NCBI GenBank assembly: GCA_964385015.1
Contig: CAYLLS010000001.1
Location: 434,001-498,000, forward strand
Direction: 5' to 3'
DNA length: 64,000 nucleotides
DNA from: CAYLLS01 sp964385015
GTDB lineage: Bacteria > Myxococcota > UBA727 > JABDBI01
Shown here: piece after piece, positions 43,713 to 51,997 of the stretch
Position numbering within the stretch: position 1 is the stretch's first letter
How the letters are laid out: every line of letters starts with the position of its first letter
Translations under genes and position numbers: made by a program
Notes under the pieces: generated by a model
Seen by the model: only the letters and a program-made list of their open reading frames with translations
The model's database searches: none
Told to the model about the DNA's origin: nothing

Positions 43713-45593
43713 TTATTTTACATCTGATAAATATGTTTTAATAGCACCCTTTATATCTGATGCTAAAAATGCCTTGCCTAACATACTATTAAATTGTTCC
43801 ATAGGAAGCTTATATGTAGCTTGTAATATTTTATATAATTGTCCTAAATTAAATTCGCATACTAAAATTAAAGTAAAATTATTTAATATTTTATCTAATT
43901 TGTCAGATAATGGATTAATCCATCTTAAGTTTAAATGAGCAATAGACCATCCATGTTCATACAATGTTTTTGTTATTTGTCTTAATGAACCGAAAGAACT
44001 ACCCCATCCTAACAATAAAATTTTACCACTATTTTTACCCCAAAAATCAAATGCAAGATCAATAATGCTTTTTTTGATGTTTAAGATTTTCTTAAATCTT
44101 AATTTGACCATATTTGCATGATTAATTGGATCTTGACTAACCGCACCAGTAAATTGATCTTTTTCTAAACCACCTACCCTATAAGCACAATTCTTTATTC
44201 CTGGGATAGCCCATGTACGTGCTAATGTCTCCTTATTTCTAAAAAATGCATTTATATTTTTATCATTAAATTGAACGTTCATACTACATAACGAATCAAA
44301 ATTTATAATTTTCCATAATTCAGCACTATTCGCAATAAAAGAATCAGATAATAAAATTACTGGAGTCATATATTTAATTGCTATATAACAAGCTTCAAAT
44401 GCAGCCATAAAGCAATCATTTGGACTTTTAGGAGCCAATACAGGCAAACTAGATTCACCATTTCTACCATACATAGCCATTAATAAATCACTTTGTTCTG
44501 ATTTTGTAGGCATTCCTGTAGAAGGCCCAGCTCTTTGAACATTAATAACAACCACAGGTAATTCTAACATTAAAGATAAACCTAAAGCTTCTGTTTTTAA
44601 TGCAAATCCAGGACCAGATGTACTTGTTACAGCAATGGATCCTCCATATGCAGCACCAATAGCACTACCAATCGCTGATATTTCATCCTCTGCTTGAAAA
44701 GTTGTGACATTATAATCTTTTAATGAAGACATCATGTGCAAAATATCTGAAGCAGGAGTGATGGGATATGATCCTAAAAATAATGGTAAATTAGCTTTAT
44801 ATGCAGCTGAAACCAATCCAAGAACAATTGCATTGTTACCAGTAATACTACGATATTCACCTTTATCCAAATTAGCTTTTTTAATGAAACATTTATAGCC
44901 TATTTGTTCAGTAATATCTCCATAATTATAACCTGACTTCAATGCTAAAATATTAGACGAAACCATAATAGAATTATGCTTGAACTTTCTTTTAATGGAC
45001 TTTATTGGTTCATCTAATGAATGAGAAAACATAAAATACATTAACCCTAATGCCCAAAAATTCTTAGATCTATTAATATCTTTATTACTTAATTCTTTTA
45101 TTCCTTTTAAAGCTTCATGTATTAATTTATTAATATCTACACTAATAACATTAAATGATGATAAAGAACCATCATATAATGGATTATCCTTATATTTAGC
45201 TTTAAAAAGATTATTTTTAGTAAAAGTAGATTTATTAATGATTAATATTCCACCATATTTTACATCACTAATATTCATTTTTAAAGCAGCAGGATTCATA
45301 GCAACTAATACATCAGGTTGTTCTCCTGGTGTTAAAATATTATTAGCCCCAAATTGAATTTGAAAACCAGAAACACCATAAGTAGTACCAGCTGGCGCTC
45401 TAATTTCAGCAGGATAATCTGGCAAAGTAGAAATCATATTACCAGAAATAGCTACAGATTTACTAAACTCTGATCCAACCAATTGCATGCCATCTCCAGA
45501 ATCTCCAGCAAATCTAACTATAATATTCATTAAATTTTTACATTTAAAATTATTTTCAACTTCCATAATTTTTACATCTACCCCCATCAACAA
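43713..45593 (-). CDS. korA: 2-oxoacid:ferredoxin oxidoreductase alpha subunit with fused gamma domain
   Basis: 626 residues. N-terminal gamma domain FAGDSGDGMQLVGSEFSKS (about 28-46) is followed by the alpha domain with SYPITPASDILHMM (about 276-289), FQAEDEISAIGSAIGAAYGG (about 296-315), TSTSGPGFALKTEALGL (about 319-335) and QRAGPSTGMPTKSEQSDLL. This gamma-alpha fusion is typical of KorA in aerobes and facultative anaerobes. The likely initiator may be the Met at residue 10 (MEVENN). It provides a ferredoxin-linked TCA step, giving low-potential electrons that the cytochrome b-ferredoxin-FlpD protein could use. Confidence 0.92.
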   Translation of the reverse strand: MLMGVDVKIMEVENNFKCKNLMNIIVRFAGDSGDGMQLVGSEFSKSVAISGNMISTLPDYPAEIRAPAGTTYGVSGFQIQFGANNILTPGEQPDVLVAMNPAALKMNISDVKYGGILIINKSTFTKNNLFKAKYKDNPLYDGSLSSFNVISVDINKLIHEALKGIKELSNKDINRSKNFWALGLMYFMFSHSLDEPIKSIKRKFKHNSIMVSSNILALKSGYNYGDITEQIGYKCFIKKANLDKGEYRSITGNNAIVLGLVSAAYKANLPLFLGSYPITPASDILHMMSSLKDYNVTTFQAEDEISAIGSAIGAAYGGSIAVTSTSGPGFALKTEALGLSLMLELPVVVINVQRAGPSTGMPTKSEQSDLLMAMYGRNGESSLPVLAPKSPNDCFMAAFEACYIAIKYMTPVILLSDSFIANSAELWKIINFDSLCSMNVQFNDKNINAFFRNKETLARTWAIPGIKNCAYRVGGLEKDQFTGAVSQDPINHANMVKLRFKKILNIKKSIIDLAFDFWGKNSGKILLLGWGSSFGSLRQITKTLYEHGWSIAHLNLRWINPLSDKLDKILNNFTLILVCEFNLGQLYKILQATYKLPMEQFNSMLGKAFLASDIKGAIKTYLSDVK

Positions 45594-45606
45594 GATTAAT
45601 TCTATA

Positions 45607-46173
45607 TTATAATAAATTAATATAATATTCCATCATTTCATCTGAATACCAATTTCTAAATCCATAAAATTTTGTAATTACACCATATGGAGATAATAAA
45701 AATGTTATGGGTTTTTTATTTAAATATTTATTAATGTCAAAATTATATTTATGATAATGTATAAAATTGATAAATAATAAATATTTATCTAAAAAAACAT
45801 CTATTAATTGATATTTATCATCAACCTTTATAGACAATATAATAAGGTCATTAAAAAATACATTAGCAAAATCATTTAATAAAATTAATTCTTCTAAACA
45901 TATATTGCACGATGGAATAGACAAATATATTAAACACCATGGTTTGCTGTCATTAGAATTATTATTCTTAGCTTGACATATATGAACTAATAAACGAGAT
46001 AATTGTACATCATTGTTATTCAATACAATTGGTTTAACAAAATTATTTATCATAATGGTTTTTAATAAAAAACGTTTATTAAATTCAAACCACAAAAATC
46101 CACTTAATAAACATATAGAAAAAATTATAAATAATGTTTTTAACACAAAAAAAGATTTATATTGTAACTTCAA
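45607..46173 (-). CDS. Membrane-anchored thioredoxin-like protein (TlpA/redoxin-like)
   Basis: 188 residues with one N-terminal helix (about 12-30) and a periplasmic thioredoxin-like domain: CLIYLSIPSCNICLEELILL carries the active C-x2-C (about 89-92), and KKPITFLLSPYGVITKFYGF is the cis-Pro strand and following beta hairpin. This pattern fits TlpA/ResA-like reductases used in cytochrome c maturation or copper-site reduction, both needed for the heme proteins here. It precedes korA by 13 bases, so it may head that operon. The N-terminal periplasmic 35 residues before the fold are unusual. Confidence 0.7.
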   Translation of the reverse strand: MKLQYKSFFVLKTLFIIFSICLLSGFLWFEFNKRFLLKTIMINNFVKPIVLNNNDVQLSRLLVHICQAKNNNSNDSKPWCLIYLSIPSCNICLEELILLNDFANVFFNDLIILSIKVDDKYQLIDVFLDKYLLFINFIHYHKYNFDINKYLNKKPITFLLSPYGVITKFYGFRNWYSDEMMEYYINLL

Positions 46174-46295
46174 TTAATAATCCTAAAATCATATAAAATA
46201 ATTTTTAACAATATAACATATATTTACAAGTAACCAATATTATTATGCATAATAATTATAAAAATATAATATCACTAAAGGAATATTCAATTACT

Positions 46296-46664
46296 ATGAA
46301 AACAAACAATCAAGAAGCAATTAAAATATCAAATGACCAATTTCCTATACATATAGATAATACAGCTATTAATATGGCAAAACAAATTTTAAATGATTTA
46401 GATGATGATAACAATATATTAAGAATTAGTATCAAAGGTGGCGGTTGTTCTGGACTAAAATATTCTCTTAATTTTATCCAACAAACAGATGAATGCGATT
46501 TAATTACTAATATTCAAGGATTAAATGTAGTAATAGATATATTTAGCATTAATTATTTAAAAAATGCTAATATAACATACATCGAAACTTTAAATGGCAA
46601 CGGATTTAAATTTAATAATCCTAATGCACAAACAACATGTGCTTGTGGTTCAAGCTTTAAATAA
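46296..46664 (+). CDS. A-type iron-sulfur carrier (ErpA/IscA family)
   Basis: Delivers Fe-S clusters to apo-enzymes, many of which are encoded nearby (NQR, PreT/PreA, KOR). From the ATG at 46296 the protein is 122 residues; a longer start at 46245 adds 17 residues without family likeness. Cluster ligands are Cys in KGGGCSGLKYSL (about 54) and the pair in TTCACGSSFK (about 116 and 118). VVIDIFSINYLKNANITYIE and NGFKFNNPNA match ErpA more than IscA. It sits alone between divergent tlpA-like and convergent rpsI. Confidence 0.9.
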   Translation: MKTNNQEAIKISNDQFPIHIDNTAINMAKQILNDLDDDNNILRISIKGGGCSGLKYSLNFIQQTDECDLITNIQGLNVVIDIFSINYLKNANITYIETLNGNGFKFNNPNAQTTCACGSSFK

Positions 46665-46689
46665 TATTTATATCAAATTAAATTATTTT

Positions 46690-47079
46690 TTATCTCTTAG
46701 AATATTGATACTTTTTACGAGCTCCAGGTTGCCCATATTTTTTTCTTTCTACACGTCTAGCATCTCTAGTTAAAAATCCATGTTCTTTTAATATGGCTCT
46801 AAATGATCCATCATTAATTAAAGCTAATGCCTTAGATATTCCATGTTTAATTGCTTCTGCTTGTCCTGAAAGGCCACCACCTTTGACATTAGCAATAATA
46901 CCATAATTCTCTTTAAACAAATCTAAAGGTTTTTGAACAATCATCTGTAAAGATTTATTAACAAAATAATGTTCTAAATTAGAACCATTAATCATAATAA
47001 CTTCTTTTTCTAATATTACCCATACTCTAGCAACAGATGCTTTCCTCTTGCCTGTAGCATAAAACTTCATAGCAGACAT
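46690..47079 (-). CDS. rpsI: 30S ribosomal protein uS9
   Basis: 129 residues, full length. Opening YATGKRKASVARVWV, KGGGLSGQAEAIKHGISKAL (about 65-84) and the terminal KKYGQPGARKKYQYSKR, whose C-terminal Lys-Arg reaches the P-site tRNA. Downstream of rplM by 23 bases in the standard rplM-rpsI operon. Confidence 0.97.
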   Translation of the reverse strand: MSAMKFYATGKRKASVARVWVILEKEVIMINGSNLEHYFVNKSLQMIVQKPLDLFKENYGIIANVKGGGLSGQAEAIKHGISKALALINDGSFRAILKEHGFLTRDARRVERKKYGQPGARKKYQYSKR

Positions 47080-47102
47080 ACATAATATCCATATTTAAAA
47101 TA

Positions 47103-47531
47103 TTAAAAATCTAAAACTATTGGCATTTGAGCTAAATGTGGATGACTGTTTCCATCATATATTTTTAATTTTTTTAACATAGCCCTGCCTAACGAATTCT
47201 TTGGCAACATCCCTCTAACAGCATGCATTAAAATACGCTGTGGATGAAGCTGACGTTGTTCTTTAACTGATATACGTTTTATACCTCCAACATAACCAGT
47301 ATGATAAAAATATTGCTTATTAATTTCTTTATTACCAGTAAATCTTATTCTTTTAGCATTAATTACTATAATAAAATCTCCCATATCTATATGTGGAGCA
47401 AAATTAACTTTATGTTTCCCTCTTAATATAGTAGCAATTTTAGTGGCTACTCGTCCTACTATCAAATTATTAACATCCAATAAAAACCAACACCTTTTTA
47501 TTGACTTATGACTAACACTAGTGATATTCAT
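47103..47531 (-). CDS. rplM: 50S ribosomal protein uL13
   Basis: 142 residues, exactly the usual length. WFLLDVNNLIVGRVATKIA (about 15-33), HIDMGDFIIVINAKRI (about 51-66), YYHTGY-like YFYHTGYVGG and AVRGMLPKNSLGRAMLKKL (about 109-127). First gene of rplM-rpsI; a 157-base AT-only gap upstream should hold the promoter, but I cannot point to one convincingly. Confidence 0.97.
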   Translation of the reverse strand: MNITSVSHKSIKRCWFLLDVNNLIVGRVATKIATILRGKHKVNFAPHIDMGDFIIVINAKRIRFTGNKEINKQYFYHTGYVGGIKRISVKEQRQLHPQRILMHAVRGMLPKNSLGRAMLKKLKIYDGNSHPHLAQMPIVLDF

Positions 47532-47688
47532 TATTTTCTCTATCTTTATAAATTAATATAATAAGATTACTATATATATTATATATACACATTGACAAAT
47601 CATAATCAATATTAAAAACAATAATTTTGATAATCTATTTAATAATAAACTAACTACTTGAAAATTATTTACTAATAATACAATAAGA

Positions 47689-49374
47689 TTATTTCATAGA
47701 ATATACACGCTTAATATAAATTTGTTGTAATATAGTTAAAATATTATTTATTAAAATATAAAGAGATAAACCACAAGGCATTCTTAACATTATAAAAGTT
47801 AAAAACACAGGCATACCCCACATAACATATTTCATTTGTTGATTATCTTGTAATGTAGGTTGTAATATAGCTTGAATTAACATACTAATACCCATAATAA
47901 TAGGCAATATATAATATGGATCAGGAGCTGTCAAATTAGTTAACCACCATATAAATGGTTGCTGATATAATTCAACTGAATTCCATAACATTTGATAAAG
48001 TGCAAACCAAATAGGCATTTGTAAAACCATAGGCAAGCATCCTGCTAATGGACTAATACCTTTTTCTTTATATAATTCCATTTGTTTTTGTCCTAACAAC
48101 AAACGATCATGTCTATATTTTTGTTGCAATTCTTTTAAATATGGTTGAAATTCCTTCATTTTTTGCATAGAAACAAATGATTTTTGAGTTAATGGAAAAG
48201 TAATTAATTTAATAAAAATAGTTAAAATAATAATAGCTATTCCAAAATTACCAACTATATTAAAAATTTTTACTAACAACCACAACAAGGGCCTGCTAAT
48301 CACACCAAACCATCCAAAATTAATGTTTTCATCAAGATTATAACCAATGTCCTGTAATATGCTTAATTGTTTAGGACCAAAATAAACTAAATAACTAAAA
48401 ACATGACTCTTACCTGAATTCAATTGTAATAATTTATTTTTTAAAATTAACAAAACAATATTTTTATCTTTATTAATCATATTACTAATTTTTTTTACTT
48501 CACAAACATTAATAAACGTATCTTTAGAAACATCAGGCATCATAGAAATCAAAAAATATTGTTTATCAAAACCTACATATTGAACATTCCCTTGAAACAA
48601 TTTATTTTCTAAATTTTTAAATAATATTTTTTCCTTTTTATTATTAATATTTAAGACTATACCATCATTATTACCAACATCTGATGAAAAAACACTATTT
48701 TTATTATTTAAATCATATTCCATTGGCATATAAATATTCATATCAATTAATTTATTATTTAAAGACTTATTGGTAATAATAATTTTATGTTTTAATAAAT
48801 AATTTTCATTGTCCATATTATAAAAACGACGAACAACAATATTTTCAGTCGTAATATGTTCAAAAACAATATTATTATTATCTAATTTAACTATTTTATA
48901 ATTAGCATTGGCATTTAATGTAAAATTATTATTATTAGACGAAATTGACAATAAACTTAATTTAGATATATTATATTTAACTAAATGAATATCATTTTCA
49001 TAACCTAAAATATTTATAGCATTAATACAACCACCTATATGAAATAATGATATTTTATAACCTCCATTAATGACTCTACCAACTTTATTTTTCAAGTTAT
49101 TACTAAAATCAACATAAATTGATTTAACATTTTTAATATTATTTAATTCCTTATAATTTAAAAAATAATCATTATTCGAACCTATATCATTATTAATATT
49201 TACATTATTACTATGATTAGTTATATTAACATTTTTATCATTATTTACATTAACATTATTATTGCCAAAAAAATAACCATATAAAGCAGCAAAACTAAAC
49301 ATCAATATTCCTGCAATTAATAATCTTTTAACATCAGGACCCTGAGAATTAAATCTGAAAACATTTTGATTCAT
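47689..49374 (-). CDS. yidC: Membrane protein insertase YidC
   Basis: 561 residues, gammaproteobacterial layout: first helix (about 15-35), long periplasmic beta domain (about 60-340), then five helices. The core has IAIIILTIFIKLITFPLTQKS (about 374-394; the Lys/Arg site), MQKMKEFQPYLKELQQKYRHD (about 400-420) and AGCLPMVLQMPIWFALYQML (about 443-462). The N-terminal linker is Asn/Val/Asp repeats (about 38-65), probably unconstrained. It inserts membrane proteins, needed for the many oxidase subunits here. rnpA and rpmH, the usual neighbours, are absent; gyrB is immediately upstream. Confidence 0.95.
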   Translation of the reverse strand: MNQNVFRFNSQGPDVKRLLIAGILMFSFAALYGYFFGNNNVNVNNDKNVNITNHSNNVNINNDIGSNNDYFLNYKELNNIKNVKSIYVDFSNNLKNKVGRVINGGYKISLFHIGGCINAINILGYENDIHLVKYNISKLSLLSISSNNNNFTLNANANYKIVKLDNNNIVFEHITTENIVVRRFYNMDNENYLLKHKIIITNKSLNNKLIDMNIYMPMEYDLNNKNSVFSSDVGNNDGIVLNINNKKEKILFKNLENKLFQGNVQYVGFDKQYFLISMMPDVSKDTFINVCEVKKISNMINKDKNIVLLILKNKLLQLNSGKSHVFSYLVYFGPKQLSILQDIGYNLDENINFGWFGVISRPLLWLLVKIFNIVGNFGIAIIILTIFIKLITFPLTQKSFVSMQKMKEFQPYLKELQQKYRHDRLLLGQKQMELYKEKGISPLAGCLPMVLQMPIWFALYQMLWNSVELYQQPFIWWLTNLTAPDPYYILPIIMGISMLIQAILQPTLQDNQQMKYVMWGMPVFLTFIMLRMPCGLSLYILINNILTILQQIYIKRVYSMK

Positions 49375-49441
49375 ATATTCCTCAAATAATCAATTTTCCA
49401 CATTATTACATACAAGCATTATATCTTTTAAAATATACAAC

Positions 49442-51880
49442 TTAAACATTTGCATTAATACTATTAAAAGAAATAGTATCAATAAATTCTTTTCTTGGAT
49501 ATACATCATCACCCATAAGATCAGAGAATATTTGATCAGCTTTGACAGCATCCTTGATTGTCACTTTAAATAAACAACGATTTTCTGGATTCATGGTAGT
49601 ATTCCATAATTGATCTGGATTCATTTCACCTAATCCTTTATAACGTTGAATGATATATCCATCTTTTCTGAAAGAATTTAAAATATTTAATAATTTATTA
49701 ATATTATCTACATAAAAAACTTTATTATTCAATATCATTTTAAATTTATCTTTAATTAAAAATAAAAATTTATAAGCTAAATTTCTTAACTTTTTAAATT
49801 TAACATTATGAATCAAATTTTTATTTAAAGTCATATCATATACTATTCCATTATAAGTTATATTTATAACAAAAGACATAACTTCATTAACATAATGTTT
49901 TTTTACTTTCACAGATAATACATCATATTTATGATGTTCATAAAATTTTAACAACATAAATTGTAATTTTTCACCATCAAAACAATCAAAATTTTCAATA
50001 TTCAAATTAGTTCCTAAAATAATGCTGCGCATAATGATAATATCATGTTTATTAAATACTATTGATATTAATCTATCAAAAGCATAAAGTGACAATAAAG
50101 CTTCTTGCAAAATATTAAATTTAATTAATTTATCTTTCATATAAATTTTAATAATATTTAACATATTATTTATAAAATAATTATCTAATTCTATATCATC
50201 TTTCACATAGACACCATATTTACCTTTTTGTATTTTATATAATGGTGGTTGTGCTATATACAAAAATCCTTTTTCAATAATCTCTTTCATTTGTCTATAA
50301 AAAAAAGTTAATAATAACATTCTAATATGACTACCATCTATATCTGCATCAGTCATTAAAATAATTTTATGATAACGTAGTTTATTAATATTAAAATCAT
50401 CTATACCTATTCCTGAACCTAAAGTTGCAACTAAAGTATTTATTTCTTGATTAGATATAATTTGATCAAATCTAGCTTTTTCTACATTTAAAATTTTGCC
50501 TTTTAATGGCAGAATAGCTTGAAAACTTCGATCTCTACCATTTTTTGCAGAACCTCCAGCAGAATCTCCTTCTACAATAAATAATTCATTTAAATTAGGA
50601 TTTTTTTCTTGACAATCAGCTAATTTTCCAGGCAATTCAAGCATATCATACACACCACTAATTCTAGAAATTTCTCTTGCCTTTCTTGCTGCCATTCTAG
50701 CTTTATATGAATTAATAATTTTTTGACAAATTAATTTGCTTTCATTAGGATGTTCTTCTAACCAAAAAATTAAAGCATCTGATAACACATGTTCTACTAC
50801 ACTCCTAATTTCAGAAGATACTAATTTATCTTTAGTCTGTGAACTAAATTTTGGATCTTCCATTTTAACTGAAATAATACCTGTTAATCCTTCTCTAATA
50901 TCTTCTCCAGATAAAATATATTTACTTGTATTTTTCACAACAGTATTATTAATATAATTATTCAAAGTCCTTGTTAAACTAGATCTAAATCCAATTAAAT
51001 GTGTTCCACCATCATTATTTTTAATATTATTTGTAAAACAAACAATATTCTCTCTATACGTATTATTCCATTGCATTGCAATTTCTACTACACATTTAGT
51101 ATTCTTTTTATCTATATCTTGTTCATCAACAATATATATTAACTCTGTGTGCAATAAAGTTTTATTGCCATTCAAATACTTCAAAAAATCTATTATACCA
51201 TCTTTAAAATAAAATTTATGTATATCTATTAAATTTTCATACTTAATGCTAATCAAAATTCCACGATTCAAAAAAGCTTGCTCTCTTATATGCATAGCTA
51301 AAACATCAAATTTAAATTGAACATTAGAAAAAATATCTTTATTAGGTTTAAATTTAATATAAGTGCCAGATTGATTAGTAGATCCTATTAATTTAAGCTT
51401 AGAAACAACATTCCCATTAGAAAAACATTGTCTATAATGTTTGCCATCACGTTTGATTTCTAAAATTAAATCTACACTTAAAGCATTGACCACACTAATA
51501 CCAACCCCATGTAATCCACCTGAAATTTTATAAGCATTATTATCAAATTTACCACCTGCATGCAATGTACACATAATAACTTCACAAGCATGTTTACCAC
51601 TATTATGCATATCAACAGGCATACCCCTACCGTTATCTAATACACTAATATAACCATTATTATATAATGTAATTGATATTTCATTACAATATCCAGCTAA
51701 AGCCTCATCAATGGAATTATCTATAACCTCAAAAACCATCTGATGCAAACCAGAACCATCATCCGTATCTCCTATATACATTCCTGGTCTTTTTTTTACA
51801 GCATCAAGTCCTTCTAATACTCTAATAGATGAAGCATTATATGTTTTTTTTACATTTCTAACATTAATTTTATTTGACAT
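49442..51880 (-). CDS. gyrB: DNA gyrase subunit B
   Basis: ATPase and TOPRIM subunit of gyrase. I start at the ATG at 51880 (MSNKINVRNVKKTYN) because the frame extension begins with GTG at 51892; this gives 812 residues (E. coli 804), so the roughly 170-residue insert of Gram-negative GyrB is kept. ATP site EVIDNSIDEALAGY (about 42-55) and SGGLHGVGISVVNAL (about 114-128); TOPRIM EGDSAGGSAKNGRDR (about 425-439) and MTDADIDGSHIRMLLLTF (about 497-514); C-terminal QRYKGLGEMNPDQLW. The insert region is markedly Ile/Lys/Asn-rich. Confidence 0.96.
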   Translation of the reverse strand: MSNKINVRNVKKTYNASSIRVLEGLDAVKKRPGMYIGDTDDGSGLHQMVFEVIDNSIDEALAGYCNEISITLYNNGYISVLDNGRGMPVDMHNSGKHACEVIMCTLHAGGKFDNNAYKISGGLHGVGISVVNALSVDLILEIKRDGKHYRQCFSNGNVVSKLKLIGSTNQSGTYIKFKPNKDIFSNVQFKFDVLAMHIREQAFLNRGILISIKYENLIDIHKFYFKDGIIDFLKYLNGNKTLLHTELIYIVDEQDIDKKNTKCVVEIAMQWNNTYRENIVCFTNNIKNNDGGTHLIGFRSSLTRTLNNYINNTVVKNTSKYILSGEDIREGLTGIISVKMEDPKFSSQTKDKLVSSEIRSVVEHVLSDALIFWLEEHPNESKLICQKIINSYKARMAARKAREISRISGVYDMLELPGKLADCQEKNPNLNELFIVEGDSAGGSAKNGRDRSFQAILPLKGKILNVEKARFDQIISNQEINTLVATLGSGIGIDDFNINKLRYHKIILMTDADIDGSHIRMLLLTFFYRQMKEIIEKGFLYIAQPPLYKIQKGKYGVYVKDDIELDNYFINNMLNIIKIYMKDKLIKFNILQEALLSLYAFDRLISIVFNKHDIIIMRSIILGTNLNIENFDCFDGEKLQFMLLKFYEHHKYDVLSVKVKKHYVNEVMSFVINITYNGIVYDMTLNKNLIHNVKFKKLRNLAYKFLFLIKDKFKMILNNKVFYVDNINKLLNILNSFRKDGYIIQRYKGLGEMNPDQLWNTTMNPENRCLFKVTIKDAVKADQIFSDLMGDDVYPRKEFIDTISFNSINANV

Positions 51881-51908
51881 TATTACTAACACTTAATTTG
51901 ATATTATA

Positions 51909-51943
51909 TAATTTTTATATCAAATAATTTGATATAAAAATTA
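51909..51943. terminator. Perfect 17-bp inverted repeat between fadJ-like and gyrB
   Basis: Arms TAATTTTTATATCAAAT (51909-51925) and ATTTGATATAAAAATTA (51927-51943) are exact reverse complements around one base. It lies after the stop of the minus-strand fadJ-like gene and before gyrB. It may act as a terminator or attenuator, or as a protein-binding dyad. It contains very few G-C pairs and no obvious separate U-tract, so the terminator label is tentative. Confidence 0.45.
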
Positions 51944-51997
51944 ATAATAATAAAATACAATTAACAAAAAATTGCAATATAAATATATTATTTATAT

